DNA of 64,000 nucleotides from Pseudomonas fluorescens. Lineage in GTDB: Bacteria; Pseudomonadota; Gammaproteobacteria; Pseudomonadales; Pseudomonadaceae. The stretch is taken from contig NZ_OZ024668.1 in assembly GCF_902497775.2 (NCBI RefSeq), positions 1,387,826 to 1,451,825 of the forward strand. Direction: 5' to 3'. The notes under the pieces are model-generated. The model was not told the DNA's origin. It searched no databases and worked only from the letters and a program-made list of their open reading frames with translations. A program made the translations under genes and the position numbers. Positions 1 to 8,225 of the stretch are shown here, piece after piece (position 1 is the stretch's first letter; every line of letters begins with the position of its first letter).

Positions 1-395
1 GCGGTTTCGACACCATAGGGCTCGGCGGCGCTGCGCAGTGCACCGCGCAGCGGATAAGCCGCGTTGGCTGCCTTGATGCTCGATAGCTGGATGCCGTTGT
101 CGGTGGCGATCACGCTGGAAAACTCGACCACCTGGGCATGTTGCAGGCCCAGGGCGGTGCCATGGCTGATCTGCTCGGGCTCGGCAGGCGAGCTGCCTTG
201 CAACACCAGGTCGGCGCCGAGGAACTCGGTGGCGCGCAACAGCATGGCGCCATTGAGGCGCGCGCCGAAATAGCCGATCGCGGTGCTGGCCGCCACTGCC
301 ACCAGCAGGGCGAAGAACAGCACGCGCAACTCGCCGGCGCGGGCGTCGCGCAGCAACTGGCGCAGGGCCAGGGGGAACAACGGCAAGCGCTTCAT
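1..395 (-). CDS. ABC transporter permease, FtsX/YbbP-like (3' part outside window)
   Basis: This is the N-terminal part of a large inner-membrane permease that partners the ATPase encoded just upstream on the same strand. The first residues read MKRLPLFPLALRQLLRDARA, followed by a hydrophobic stretch (VLFFALLVAVAAS) that is the first membrane helix, then a periplasmic-type sequence. This is the usual start of YbbP-like permeases, which have about 800 residues. The ATPase stop and this start codon share one base (TGATG), so the two are translationally coupled. The role in the family is uncertain; export or extraction of lipophilic substrates is the usual suggestion. The gene runs off the left edge of the window. 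Confidence 0.85.
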   Translation of the reverse strand, partial: MKRLPLFPLALRQLLRDARAGELRVLFFALLVAVAASTAIGYFGARLNGAMLLRATEFLGADLVLQGSSPAEPEQISHGTALGLQHAQVVEFSSVIATDNGIQLSSIKAANAAYPLRGALRSAAEPYGVET

Positions 396-1078
396 CAGGG
401 CTCCAGCGGCGCGACCAGGTGGCCGGCGTCCAGGCGGATCAGGCGACGGCAGCGCTGAGCCAGGCGTTCGTCATGGGTAACCAGTACCAAGGTGGTGCCG
501 CGTTCCTTGTTCAGGTCGAACAAAAGGTCGCTGATGCGCTCGCCGGTGTGGCTGTCGAGGTTGCCGGTGGGCTCGTCGGCAAACAGCACCGCGGGCTCGG
601 CAGCAAAAGCGCGGGCGATGGCCACCCGTTGCTGTTCGCCACCGGACAGCTGGCGCGGCGAGTGGCTCAGGCGCTGGCCCAGGCCGACCCGCTCGAGCAG
701 GCTGCGGGCGTGCTCGCGGGCATCGCGGCGACCGTCCAGTTCCAGCGGCAGCATGACGTTTTCCAGGGCGTTGAGGCTGTCGAGCAACTGGAACGACTGG
801 AACACAAAGCCGACATGCTCGGCCCGTACCCGCGCGCGCTGGTCTTCATCCAGCGGGCCGAGGTCATGGCCGGCCAGGGTCACGGAGCCTGCGCTGGGCA
901 GGTCGAGGCCGGCCAGCAGGCCGAGCAGGGTCGATTTGCCCGAACCCGAGGCGCCGACGATGGCCAGGCTGTCGCCTTGTTTCAATTCCAGCGAGAGTTC
1001 GTGCAGGATGGTCAGGTCGCCTTCCGCGCTGGGGACCACTTTGCTAAGGTTGCGCGCACTGAGAATGCTGGGGCCCAT
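395..1078 (-). CDS. ABC transporter ATP-binding protein, YbbA-like
   Basis: This is a 227-residue soluble ATPase of the LolD/MacB-type family. Visible motifs are Walker A GASGSGKST, the signature LSGGEQQRVAIARA, Walker B VLFADEPTGNLD and the switch histidine in LVTHDE. I start it at MGPSIL because the open frame further upstream is only antisense to tesA. The start codon lies 10 bases from the divergent tesA start, an arrangement also known for ybbA and tesA in E. coli. It overlaps the permease by one base. The pair probably forms a complete exporter or lipid-extraction system energised here. Confidence 0.9.
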   Translation of the reverse strand: MGPSILSARNLSKVVPSAEGDLTILHELSLELKQGDSLAIVGASGSGKSTLLGLLAGLDLPSAGSVTLAGHDLGPLDEDQRARVRAEHVGFVFQSFQLLDSLNALENVMLPLELDGRRDAREHARSLLERVGLGQRLSHSPRQLSGGEQQRVAIARAFAAEPAVLFADEPTGNLDSHTGERISDLLFDLNKERGTTLVLVTHDERLAQRCRRLIRLDAGHLVAPLEP

Positions 1079-1088
1079 GGAGAATCCG

Positions 1089-1694
1089 ATGCGAGTGTGG
1101 TTATTGAGTGCTGGCCTGGCCTTGATGTGCATGGCCCAGGGCGCAGCAGCGGGGACCGTGCTGATTGTCGGCGATAGTATCAGTGCCGCTTTCGGCCTGG
1201 ATACCCGCCAGGGCTGGGTTGCCTTGCTGGAGCAACGCCTGAAGACCGAGGGTTTCGACGCTAAAGTGATCAACGCCTCGATCAGCGGCGACACCAGTGC
1301 CGGAGGCCAGGCGCGGCTGCCGGCGCTGCTTGCAGAGCACAAGCCGGAGCTGGTGGTGCTGGAATTGGGTGGCAACGATGGCCTGCGCGGGCAGTTGCCA
1401 ACGCAATTGCAACAAAATCTTGCCTCGATGATCGACAGCTCGCGCAACGCCGGTGCCAAGGTATTGCTGCTGGGCATGCGCCTGCCACCCAACTATGGCA
1501 AGCGTTATACCGAGGCCTTCGCCAAGGTGTATGAAAACCTGGCGTCGGAAAAACAGGTGCCGCTGGTGCCGTTTTTCCTCGAAGGGGTGGGCGGTGTGCC
1601 CGAGCTGATGCAGGCCGATGGCATTCATCCGGGGCAGGGCGCCCAGGCCAGGTTGCTGGAAAATGCCTGGCCGCAACTAAAACCGCTGCTTTGA
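1089..1694 (+). CDS. tesA: TesA: GDSL-family arylesterase / acyl-CoA thioesterase I
   Basis: This 201-residue secreted SGNH hydrolase cleaves acyl esters and thioesters, usually in the periplasm. It has a signal peptide (MRVWLLSAGLALMCMAQGAAA). The catalytic serine block is VGDSIS, the oxyanion blocks are ISGDTSAGG and GGNDGLRG, and the C-terminal Asp-His pair is in ADGIHP. It closely matches P. aeruginosa TesA as I recall that sequence. The start at 1089 has GGAG six bases upstream; an in-frame ATG at 1077 overlaps the ybbA start codon and has no ribosome site. Its promoter must lie inside the 5' end of the divergent ATPase gene. Confidence 0.93.
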   Translation: MRVWLLSAGLALMCMAQGAAAGTVLIVGDSISAAFGLDTRQGWVALLEQRLKTEGFDAKVINASISGDTSAGGQARLPALLAEHKPELVVLELGGNDGLRGQLPTQLQQNLASMIDSSRNAGAKVLLLGMRLPPNYGKRYTEAFAKVYENLASEKQVPLVPFFLEGVGGVPELMQADGIHPGQGAQARLLENAWPQLKPLL

Positions 1695-1750
1695 CGCTTT
1701 TATAGTGACCGGCTTTCGGCTAATGTTGCGCCCCCGATTTGGAGCCCCCG

Positions 1751-2032
1751 ATGCCGCGTCCCGCCTGGTCCCTGTATGCCTATCAATTGATCGAGCCTGA
1801 CGAACAGCTTGACCTGTTCGCCTGCCAGGAGATCCGCGTCCATCTGGTAGCCCGCCAGCTCGAGCTTGGCGGCTCGGCCGACCGTACCCTGTGCGGCACG
1901 CTGCTGCCGGCGCAACCGCGCTGGTCGCAGGCCGAACGCAGCATCTACCGTGACCGCCGCCTGTGCTCGCTGTGCAGGGCGATTCTCGATGCCCAGCGCC
2001 GGGGCACGCGGCCGGTATGGCCCCAGCTGTAA
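1751..2032 (+). CDS. Conserved small hypothetical protein
   Basis: A 93-residue protein beginning MPRPAWSLYAYQL, with GGAG about seven bases before the start. It has no signal peptide or membrane segment. The C-terminal half is arginine-rich and carries two cysteines spaced CSLC, which could hint at metal or redox chemistry, but only that one pair is present. It lies between tesA and an L,D-transpeptidase on the same strand, the order I recall for the P. aeruginosa tesA region. I do not recognise a family and assign no function. Confidence 0.6.
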   Translation: MPRPAWSLYAYQLIEPDEQLDLFACQEIRVHLVARQLELGGSADRTLCGTLLPAQPRWSQAERSIYRDRRLCSLCRAILDAQRRGTRPVWPQL

Positions 2033-2153
2033 CGCGCTGATATAACCTTTCATCCCCTGTACGGCCAACTGCGCCCGGGACATCTCCCGATTATGCAGGG
2101 GGCGGTGTACAATCGATTGCTTGACTCAATTGAATTAGCGAAGGATTTCCCGG

Positions 2154-3131
2154 ATGTTGCCGCGCTTTCCCGCCGTCACCCGTTGCCTGTCCCTGGCCGC
2201 CCTGCTGGCGGCAGGTCCCGCTGCTGCGCTGGAGTTCCCCCTGCCGCCTCCCGGTGAAGACGTCATCGGCCAGGTCCAGGTGATCAAGGCCAAGTACGAA
2301 GACACCTTTGCCGACATCGGCACCGCCAACGACCTTGGCTACCTGGAAATGATCGCCGCCAACCCGGGCGTCGACCCATGGCTGCCGGGCGCCGGCACCG
2401 AGATCATCCTGCCGACCCGCTTCATCCTGCCGCCGGGCCCGCGCGAAGGCATCGTCATCAACCTGGCCGAGTACCGCATGTACTACTACCCGAAAGGGCA
2501 GAACGTAGTGCACACCTACCCGCTGGGCATTGGCCGTGAAGGCTGGGGCTCGCCGATTGCCAATACCAGGGTCACGGCCAAGACGCCGAACCCGACCTGG
2601 ACACCGCCAGCCTCGATCCGCAAGGAACACGCCGAAGACGGCGACATCCTGCCAACCGTGGTGCCGGCAGGCCCGGACAACCCGCTGGGGCCGTTCAAGT
2701 TCACCCTGGGCGTGCCGGGCTACCTGATCCACGGTTCGAACAAGAAGTTCGGCATCGGCATGCGCACCAGCCACGGCTGCTTCCGCATGTTCAACAATAA
2801 CGTGCTGGAACTGGCCAAGATGGCACCGGTCGGTGTACCGGTCCGTATCATCAACGAGCCGTACAAGTTCGGTATCAGTGCCGGCAAGGTCTACCTCGAG
2901 GCGCACACGCCGCTGGACGACAAGGGCGACCCGTCGGTGGTCGACAAGCACACTGCGGTCATCAATGCCTTGCTCAAGCGTGAAGACCTGGCCAATAACT
3001 TGCGCATGAACTGGGACATGGTCCGTGACGTGGTCGCCACCGAAGACGGCATGCCGGTAGAAATCGCCGTGCCCAATGGTGCGGGTGGCCAGGCACCGAT
3101 GGTTTCCAGCGTGCCTTACGACATGCAGTAA
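2154..3131 (+). CDS. L,D-transpeptidase (YkuD / ErfK-YbiS family)
   Basis: A 325-residue periplasmic enzyme that should make 3-3 peptidoglycan crosslinks or attach lipoproteins to peptidoglycan. Residues 1-25 form a signal peptide ending in AAA. A short LysM-like region (NPGVDPWLPGAG) precedes the YkuD domain at about 97-235. The domain shows HG at 193-194 and the catalytic motif SHGCFR, with Cys209 as nucleophile and Arg211. A C-terminal tail of about 90 residues follows. It sits upstream of convergent oprI, whose product is a small Braun-type lipoprotein. Attachment of OprI to peptidoglycan by this enzyme is an attractive guess but is not shown by the sequence. Confidence 0.92.
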   Translation: MLPRFPAVTRCLSLAALLAAGPAAALEFPLPPPGEDVIGQVQVIKAKYEDTFADIGTANDLGYLEMIAANPGVDPWLPGAGTEIILPTRFILPPGPREGIVINLAEYRMYYYPKGQNVVHTYPLGIGREGWGSPIANTRVTAKTPNPTWTPPASIRKEHAEDGDILPTVVPAGPDNPLGPFKFTLGVPGYLIHGSNKKFGIGMRTSHGCFRMFNNNVLELAKMAPVGVPVRIINEPYKFGISAGKVYLEAHTPLDDKGDPSVVDKHTAVINALLKREDLANNLRMNWDMVRDVVATEDGMPVEIAVPNGAGGQAPMVSSVPYDMQ

Positions 3132-3207
3132 GCCATTGCTGCTATACCCGAGGCCTGCCATCGTGCAGGCCTCGTCGTTTCTGGCGATGCACTTTATTGG
3201 CGGCAAC

Positions 3208-3237
3208 AAAAAAGCCGACCCACAAGTGGGTCGGCTT
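3208..3237 (-). terminator. Rho-independent terminator of oprI
   Basis: AAGCCGACCCAC at 3212-3223 pairs with GTGGGTCGGCTT at 3226-3237, giving a perfect 12-bp stem. On the minus strand a run of six T follows. It lies 24 bases past the oprI stop codon and fits a strong terminator for this abundant transcript. Confidence 0.9.
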
Positions 3238-3260
3238 CCAATAACAATCCCGAAGGACTA

Positions 3261-3512
3261 TTACTTGCGGCTGGCTTTGTCCAGCATACGCAGAGCGCGC
3301 TCGTTAGCTTCGTCGGCGGTCTGTTGTGCTTTTTGAGCAGCAGCCAGAGCGTCGTCAGCTTTGCGATAGGCTTCATCGGCACGAGCTTGTGCACGAGCAG
3401 CTGCGTCTTCGGTAGCGGTCAGACGAGCTTCGGTTTCTTTGGATACGCTGCTGCAACCGGTAGCCAGGACTGCGGCCAGAGCCAGAGCAGAAAATTTCAG
3501 AACGTTGTTCAT
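3261..3512 (-). CDS. oprI: OprI: major outer-membrane lipoprotein
   Basis: An 83-residue Lpp-like lipoprotein. The lipoprotein signal ends in LATGC, so Cys20 is the lipidated residue after cleavage. The mature part is an alanine-rich heptad helix ([21 protein letters not shown]) that trimerises, and it ends in LDKASRK, whose terminal lysine is the site for peptidoglycan attachment in this family. The start is MNNVLKF, with AGGGGA upstream at the right distance; an in-frame ATG further upstream has no support. It is a single-gene transcript with its own terminator and a roughly 500-bp upstream region. Confidence 0.96.
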   Translation of the reverse strand: MNNVLKFSALALAAVLATGCSSVSKETEARLTATEDAAARAQARADEAYRKADDALAAAQKAQQTADEANERALRMLDKASRK

Positions 3513-3579
3513 CGTGTTCCCCTTCAAGGACTTTCTATTAAATAGCCATCTCTCAAGAAAGAGAAACTGGCCGGCGTAC

Positions 3580-3607
3580 ATAGTACCCATTACTTGTAGT
3601 AAGTAAA
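3580..3607 (-). promoter_or_regulatory. oprI: Candidate sigma-70 promoter of oprI
   Basis: On the minus strand a TTTACT (-35) is separated by 16 bases from TACTAT (-10). Transcription would start near 3573, about 60 bases before the oprI ATG. The match is reasonable but was chosen by eye; TTGCGC upstream is an alternative -35. Confidence 0.4.
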
Positions 3608-4017
3608 CTGACAGAGCGCAAGAACTGCAAAAAAATGCGCCTGTCCGGGGTCCGCCACAGCCTTATGTAGAAAAACTGTGAAGGCGCCGCATGCGCGGGT
3701 GCTAACAAGTGTAGCAAGTGTGTATTTTGTTGAACTAAAAGTGACTTAAAGTGTCATCCTTCGTCATAGCACTACAACATCCGGCAACTGTTCAGGCCGA
3801 TGCTCGCTGCGTCTGCGCTTGCACAAGTGGAAGAAATTTGCGACCAGCCACCTTGAGCATCTGGGTAGGGGGCGCCTACTATTTGTACGTGCTCATTTGC
3901 CAGAGAACAGCCATGCTCTTCTCGCTGTCCAATGGGGCACGGGGTGGCGTAGAGGTTCCTTCGCCGGATAAACATCGGTAAGGTAGGGTCATAGCACAAG
4001 ACCCGCGAGGAGTAGTG
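3608..4017. other. Gene-free interval between oprI and the acetyltransferase gene
   Basis: About 400 bases with no convincing coding frame. It is more AT-rich than its surroundings and should hold upstream elements for oprI and the promoter of the rightward acetyltransferase gene. GAGGAG at about 4007 is the ribosome site of that gene. I see no strong palindrome or small-RNA terminator inside it. Confidence 0.5.
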
Positions 4018-4302
4018 ATGAGCGAGGCGTTGTCCATCCACCATGACCAGGCTGGTCATCAGTTCGAGACCAATGTGGACGGTCATCGTGCTTACCTGAC
4101 TTACATGGACCTGGGTAAGCAGACCCTGGATATCTACCGCACGTTCGTGCCGAACGCGCTGCGTGGCCGGGGTATCGCTGCGGCACTCACCGAACAGGCG
4201 CTCCAGTACGCCGCAGACATGGGCTATACCGTGATCCCGTCGTGCTCTTATGTCGAGCGTTACATGGAGCGTCAGCAAAAGCACGCCACCAACAAGGCCT
4301 GA
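4018..4302 (+). CDS. Small GNAT-type N-acetyltransferase (YjdJ-like)
   Basis: A 94-residue minimal GNAT fold of the compact class that has lost the outer parts of the domain. The acetyl-CoA loop is visible as VPNALRGRGIAAALTEQAL, with the R-G-x-G-x-A core, followed by YTVIPSCSYVERYM, which is typical of the YjdJ/GTLC1-like family. The start ATG at 4018 has GAGGAG seven bases upstream; a GTG directly before it is less likely. The substrate is unknown. The gene is followed by a bidirectional terminator that it shares with aroF. Confidence 0.8.
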   Translation: MSEALSIHHDQAGHQFETNVDGHRAYLTYMDLGKQTLDIYRTFVPNALRGRGIAAALTEQALQYAADMGYTVIPSCSYVERYMERQQKHATNKA

Positions 4303-4345
4303 AGAACACGAAGGGCAGCCATCCGTGCTGCTGTTCAATGCACCC

Positions 4346-4379
4346 ACAAAAACGCCGGGCAATTGCCCGGCGTTTTTGT
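4346..4379. terminator. Perfect 34-bp palindromic bidirectional terminator
   Basis: The left arm 4346-4362 is exactly complementary to 4363-4379 (core AACGCCGGGCAA / TTGCCCGGCGTT). It has an A run on one side and a T run on the other, so it works on both strands. It separates the convergent acetyltransferase and DAHP synthase genes. Confidence 0.92.
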
Positions 4380-4388
4380 ATCTGCCTG

Positions 4389-5465
4389 TCAGCCGCGCTG
4401 GCGTTTGGGCAGTACGTCCTTGAGCTTGGCGTGCATGCTGCGCAGGGTCTTCTCGGTGGACTCCCAGTCGATGCAGGCGTCGGTGATGGACACGCCGTAC
4501 TGCAGGTCGTTGAGGTCTTTCGGGATCGCCTGGCAGCCCCAGTTCAGGTGGCTCTCGACCATCAGGCCGATGATCGACTGGTTGCCTTCGAGGATCTGGT
4601 TGGCGACGTTCTCCATTACCAGCGGCTGCAGGGCCGGGTCTTTGTTGGAGTTGGCGTGGCTGCAGTCGACCATGATGTTCGGTTTGATCTTGGCCTTGGC
4701 CAGGGCCTGTTCGCACAGGGCGACGCTGACCGAGTCATAGTTGGGCTTGCCGTTGCCGCCACGCAGCACCACGTGGCCGTAGGCGTTGCCCTTGGTGGTG
4801 ACGATGGACACGCCACCTTCCTGGTTGATGCCAAGGAAGCGGTGCGGGCTGGAAACCGACTGCAGGGCGTTGATGGCGACGGTCAGGCCGCCGTCGGTGC
4901 CGTTCTTGAAGCCGACCGCCGAGGACAGGCCCGAGGCCATTTCGCGGTGGGTCTGGGATTCGGTGGTGCGCGCACCGATCGCCGACCAGCTGATCAGGTC
5001 CTGCAGGTACTGCGGGGAGATCGGGTCGAGGGCTTCGGTAGCGGTAGGCAGGCCCATTTCCGCCAGGTCCAGGAGCAGCTGGCGACCGATGTGCAGGCCG
5101 TCCTGGATCTTGAACGAGTCGTCCAGGTACGGGTCGTTGATCAGGCCTTTCCAGCCGACGGTAGTCCGTGGCTTCTCGAAATACACGCGCATGACCAGGT
5201 ACAGGGTGTCGGACACTTCTGCCGCCAGCACCTTCAGGCGCTCGGCATATTCGTGGGCAGCCTTGATGTCGTGGATCGAGCAGGGGCCGATCACCACGAA
5301 CAGGCGGTGGTCCTTGCCGTCGAGGATATTGCGCACCACTTCGCGACCGGCAGTCACGGTCTGCAGGGCGGTAGCGCTGAGGGGGATTTCCTTCTTGAGC
5401 TGATCGGGGGTGATCAAGGTCTCGTTGGAGGCAACGTTTAGGTCATCGATCGGTAAATCAGCCAT
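4389..5465 (-). CDS. aroF: Class I DAHP synthase (3-deoxy-7-phosphoheptulonate synthase)
   Basis: A 358-residue cytosolic enzyme that condenses phosphoenolpyruvate with erythrose 4-phosphate, the first step of the shikimate pathway. Family motifs are VIGPCSIHD near the N-terminus, MRVYFEKPRTTVGWKG, GARTTESQ and the metal site in DCSHANSNKD. The length is typical of the E. coli AroF/G/H class. Which aromatic amino acid inhibits it cannot be read from the sequence. It ends against a bidirectional terminator. No leader peptide was seen in the 164 bases upstream, which separate it from the PilZ gene on the same strand. Confidence 0.93.
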   Translation of the reverse strand: MADLPIDDLNVASNETLITPDQLKKEIPLSATALQTVTAGREVVRNILDGKDHRLFVVIGPCSIHDIKAAHEYAERLKVLAAEVSDTLYLVMRVYFEKPRTTVGWKGLINDPYLDDSFKIQDGLHIGRQLLLDLAEMGLPTATEALDPISPQYLQDLISWSAIGARTTESQTHREMASGLSSAVGFKNGTDGGLTVAINALQSVSSPHRFLGINQEGGVSIVTTKGNAYGHVVLRGGNGKPNYDSVSVALCEQALAKAKIKPNIMVDCSHANSNKDPALQPLVMENVANQILEGNQSIIGLMVESHLNWGCQAIPKDLNDLQYGVSITDACIDWESTEKTLRSMHAKLKDVLPKRQRG

Positions 5466-5629
5466 CGTGTTACTCGTCAGGTCACGGGTGCCGGCCGCCA
5501 GCGATCCCCGTGCGGCGGAGCAGCGAAAATTGTACGCAGCGGGGAGCCGAACCTTAGCGCGTTACACCGTGGCTCGACAATGGGCAAGGGTGGCTTTCCT
5601 GCAAGGAAAAGCCCACGGGCACGGGGTTT

Positions 5630-6082
5630 TTACCCCTGAAGGAGGATTTCCCGGGTATGGCTTGCCTCAAGGCTGGCCTCAGAGAACTCGCCGGCGTGCA
5701 GGCTGACCCACTGCTGGGCGAGGGCTTCGAGGTCGGCATCGGCGTTTTCGCTCTGGGCCTGTGCCTGGCAGAAGTGCTGGATCTGGCACACCTGTTCGCT
5801 CATGCGTGCGCCAAACAACGCCTGCTCGTCAATGAAGGCAATGCCCACCCGATAGCCGTCCTGGTGCTTCTGGCACCAGGCTACGTAACCGGGATAACGC
5901 GCTTCGGCGCCGAGGGAGGGGATGATCATTTCCACCGCCATGCCGCGGCGGTAGGCTCGAGGGTGGTTGCAGGCGATTCCGCCCAGGCTGATAGTGTGCA
6001 GCCGTTGGCGGAACAGTTTGGGCGACTGACGCAGGGTCAGCTCCACCGGTACATCGTCCGGGTGCAGCAGGAAGCCACGCAT
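5630..6082 (-). CDS. PilZ-domain protein with degenerate c-di-GMP motifs
   Basis: A 150-residue soluble protein. Residues 8-90 read as a PilZ fold: HPDDVPVEL at the start, ISLGGIAC in the second motif, then the beta strands PGYVAWCQ and YRVGIAFI. The classical first motif RxxxR is reduced to MRGFLLHP, lacking the second arginine. The second motif DxSxxG reads TISLGG, with Thr in place of Asp or Asn. Binding of c-di-GMP is therefore doubtful. A helical C-terminal tail of about 55 residues follows. The start ATG has GGAG upstream. The gene may be co-transcribed with the DAHP synthase gene downstream, but the gap is long. Confidence 0.8.
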   Translation of the reverse strand: MRGFLLHPDDVPVELTLRQSPKLFRQRLHTISLGGIACNHPRAYRRGMAVEMIIPSLGAEARYPGYVAWCQKHQDGYRVGIAFIDEQALFGARMSEQVCQIQHFCQAQAQSENADADLEALAQQWVSLHAGEFSEASLEASHTREILLQG

Positions 6083-6198
6083 GCTCGACTCCGTGTCGTT
6101 TTTTTGACCTTGTTCGCTTCAGTATAGTGAAGGTTGGTAAAGCGGTTGATTTGCGTGTAAAAAAATTGGACAAAAAATGAACGCTTGAGGAGAGCAGG

Positions 6199-7152
6199 AT
6201 GAACACGAGCAACCCGCGTATCGGCGTGATCGGAACCGGCGCCATTGGTGGCTTTTATGGCCTGATGCTGGCGCGTGCCGGGTTCGACGTGCACTTTCTC
6301 TTGCGCAGCGAGTTCGACGTCGTTCAGCACAACGGCTTGCGCCTCGACAGCGCCGTGCATGGCACGGTGCAGATGCGGGTTTCGGCCTATGCCGACGCCG
6401 CCGACATGCCGCCCTGCGACTGGCTGCTGGTCGGTGCCAAGACCACCAGCAACGCCGAGCTTGCGCCATTGATCGTCAAAGCGGCGGCGCCGGATGCCAA
6501 GGTGGTGCTGCTGCAGAACGGCCTGGGGGTCGAAGAGCAGTTGCGGCCATTGCTGCCGGCCAACCTGCACCTGCTCGGCGGCTTGTGCTTTATCTGCGTC
6601 AACCGCGAAGCGCCGGGGGTGATCCGTCATCAGTCGCTGGGTGCGGTGAACCTGGGCTATCACAGTGGCCCGGCGCTGGATGAAGACAGCCGTCTACAGA
6701 TTGTCGAGGCCGGGGCAGCGCTGTTCCATGGTGCCGGCATCGACTCCCAGGCCATGACCAACCTGGCCCAGGCGCGCTGGCAGAAGCTGGTGTGGAATGT
6801 GCCCTACAATGGTTTGTCAGTGCTGCTCAAGGCCAGCACCACGCCACTGATGGCCGATGCCGACAGCCGCGCCTTGATTCAGGCGCTGATGGCCGAGGTG
6901 GTGCAGGGCGCGCGGGCCTGCGCTCATGAACTGCCGCAAGGCTATGCCGAGCACCTGTTTGCGGTGACGGAAAAGATGCCCGACTACTGGCCGAGCATGT
7001 ACCACGATTTTACCCAGCAGCGGCCACTGGAGCTGGCGGCGATCTATGCCGAGCCGTTGGCGCAGGCGAGGGCGGCGGGCTGTGAGTTGCCCAAGATGCA
7101 GGCGCTGTATCAGGCGCTGGCGTTTATTGATCGGCATAATCTGCCGGACTGA
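6199..7152 (+). CDS. 2-dehydropantoate 2-reductase-like oxidoreductase (PanE/ApbA family)
   Basis: A 317-residue NADPH-dependent reductase. The Rossmann motif is GVIGTGAIGGFYG at residues 8-20. VGAKTT, VLLQNGLGVEEQL and the C-terminal helical domain with KLVWNVPYNGLSVLL match the ketopantoate reductase family. In that family the enzyme reduces 2-dehydropantoate to pantoate for coenzyme A synthesis. Pseudomonas genomes often hold several paralogues, so this copy may act on another 2-keto acid. A ribosome site (GAGGAG) precedes the start. It is divergent from the PilZ gene. Confidence 0.82.
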   Translation: MNTSNPRIGVIGTGAIGGFYGLMLARAGFDVHFLLRSEFDVVQHNGLRLDSAVHGTVQMRVSAYADAADMPPCDWLLVGAKTTSNAELAPLIVKAAAPDAKVVLLQNGLGVEEQLRPLLPANLHLLGGLCFICVNREAPGVIRHQSLGAVNLGYHSGPALDEDSRLQIVEAGAALFHGAGIDSQAMTNLAQARWQKLVWNVPYNGLSVLLKASTTPLMADADSRALIQALMAEVVQGARACAHELPQGYAEHLFAVTEKMPDYWPSMYHDFTQQRPLELAAIYAEPLAQARAAGCELPKMQALYQALAFIDRHNLPD

Positions 7153-7153
7153 C

Positions 7154-7204
7154 AATCGCCGGGGCTGCTGCGCAGCCCATCGCTGGCAAGCCGGCTACCA
7201 CAGG
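7154..7204. repeat. REP-like palindrome variant with hairpin
   Basis: GGGCTGC (7162-7168) pairs with GCAGCCC (7172-7178), followed by TCGCTGGCAAGCCGGC, a P. putida-type REP variant. It lies directly after the reductase stop codon and may also help end transcription. Confidence 0.6.
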
Positions 7205-7224
7205 GTATGTAGGAGGAACAGCAC

Positions 7225-8133
7225 ATGAGCAAAAGCCTCGGCGACAAACTGGTCGTCGCCATCTCTTCCCGGGCGCTGTTCGACCTCAGCGAGAGCCACC
7301 GCCTGTATCTGGCCGAGGGCGTTGAAGCCTACCGCCAGTACCAGATCGAACACGAAGACGAAGTGCTCGAACCCGGCGATGCCTTCCCTCTGGTGCAAAA
7401 ACTCCTGGGCTTGAATGCCAATCTGGGCCAGGCGCGGGTCGAGGTGGTGCTGGTGTCGCGCAACAGCGCCGACACGGGCTTGCGGGTATTCAATTCGATC
7501 GAGCATCACGGCCTGGGCATCTACCGCGCAGCCTTCGTTGGTGGTCGCAGTCCTTATCCATATTTGGCGGCGTTTGGCTGCCACCTGTTCCTGTCCACCG
7601 ATGCCGATGATGTACGCAGGGCCCTGGAGGCTGGCTTTGCCGCAGCCACCATTCTCTCCGGTGGCGCCCGGCGTGCCGCCAGTGATGAATTGCGCATTGC
7701 CTTTGATGGCGATGCGGTGCTGTTTTCCGATGAGTCCGAGCGGGTCTACCAGCTTGGCGGTCTCGAAGCCTTTCAGGCCAGCGAGCGCCAGTCGGCCCGT
7801 GAGCCCTTGCGCGGCGGGCCGTTCAAACCATTTCTGGCGGCGCTCAACCTGTTGCAGAAGGAGTTCCCGGAAGGTGCCTGTCCGATCCGCACAGCGCTGG
7901 TCACCGCCCGTTCGGCACCGGCCCACGAGCGGGTGATTCGCACCTTGCGCGAGTGGGATATTCGCCTGGACGAGTCGCTGTTTCTCGGCGGCCTGGACAA
8001 ATCGGCGTTCCTTGAAGCCTTTGCCGCCGATGTGTTTTTCGACGACCAGGCCGGCCATTGCGAACGGGCCCGCAGCGTCGTCGCCACTGGCCATGTGCCC
8101 CATGGCATCAGCAACGAACCGACCCTGGGCTGA
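7225..8133 (+). CDS. 5'-nucleotidase (PF06189-type)
   Basis: A 302-residue cytosolic phosphatase of the 5'-nucleotidase family related to eukaryotic cytosolic 5'-nucleotidase I. Recognisable blocks are LVVAISSRALFDL at the N-terminus, EVVLVSRNSADTGLRVFNSI, the strand VLFSDESE, the lysine-containing GGPFKPFLAAL and FFDDQAGHCERA near the end. The HAD-type nucleophile position is altered to SSR, as is usual in this family. It should dephosphorylate nucleoside monophosphates. AGGAGG lies just upstream of the start. A universal stress gene follows on the same strand with a 92-base gap. Confidence 0.87.
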   Translation: MSKSLGDKLVVAISSRALFDLSESHRLYLAEGVEAYRQYQIEHEDEVLEPGDAFPLVQKLLGLNANLGQARVEVVLVSRNSADTGLRVFNSIEHHGLGIYRAAFVGGRSPYPYLAAFGCHLFLSTDADDVRRALEAGFAAATILSGGARRAASDELRIAFDGDAVLFSDESERVYQLGGLEAFQASERQSAREPLRGGPFKPFLAALNLLQKEFPEGACPIRTALVTARSAPAHERVIRTLREWDIRLDESLFLGGLDKSAFLEAFAADVFFDDQAGHCERARSVVATGHVPHGISNEPTLG

Positions 8134-8225
8134 CCGGCAAACCTCTGCGCCGGACGGCCCTGCGGCTGATCTTGGCGCTGCTAAGCTGAAGCTTGCTCTG
8201 CCGTCATGGCAGTCGAGGAGGTCGA

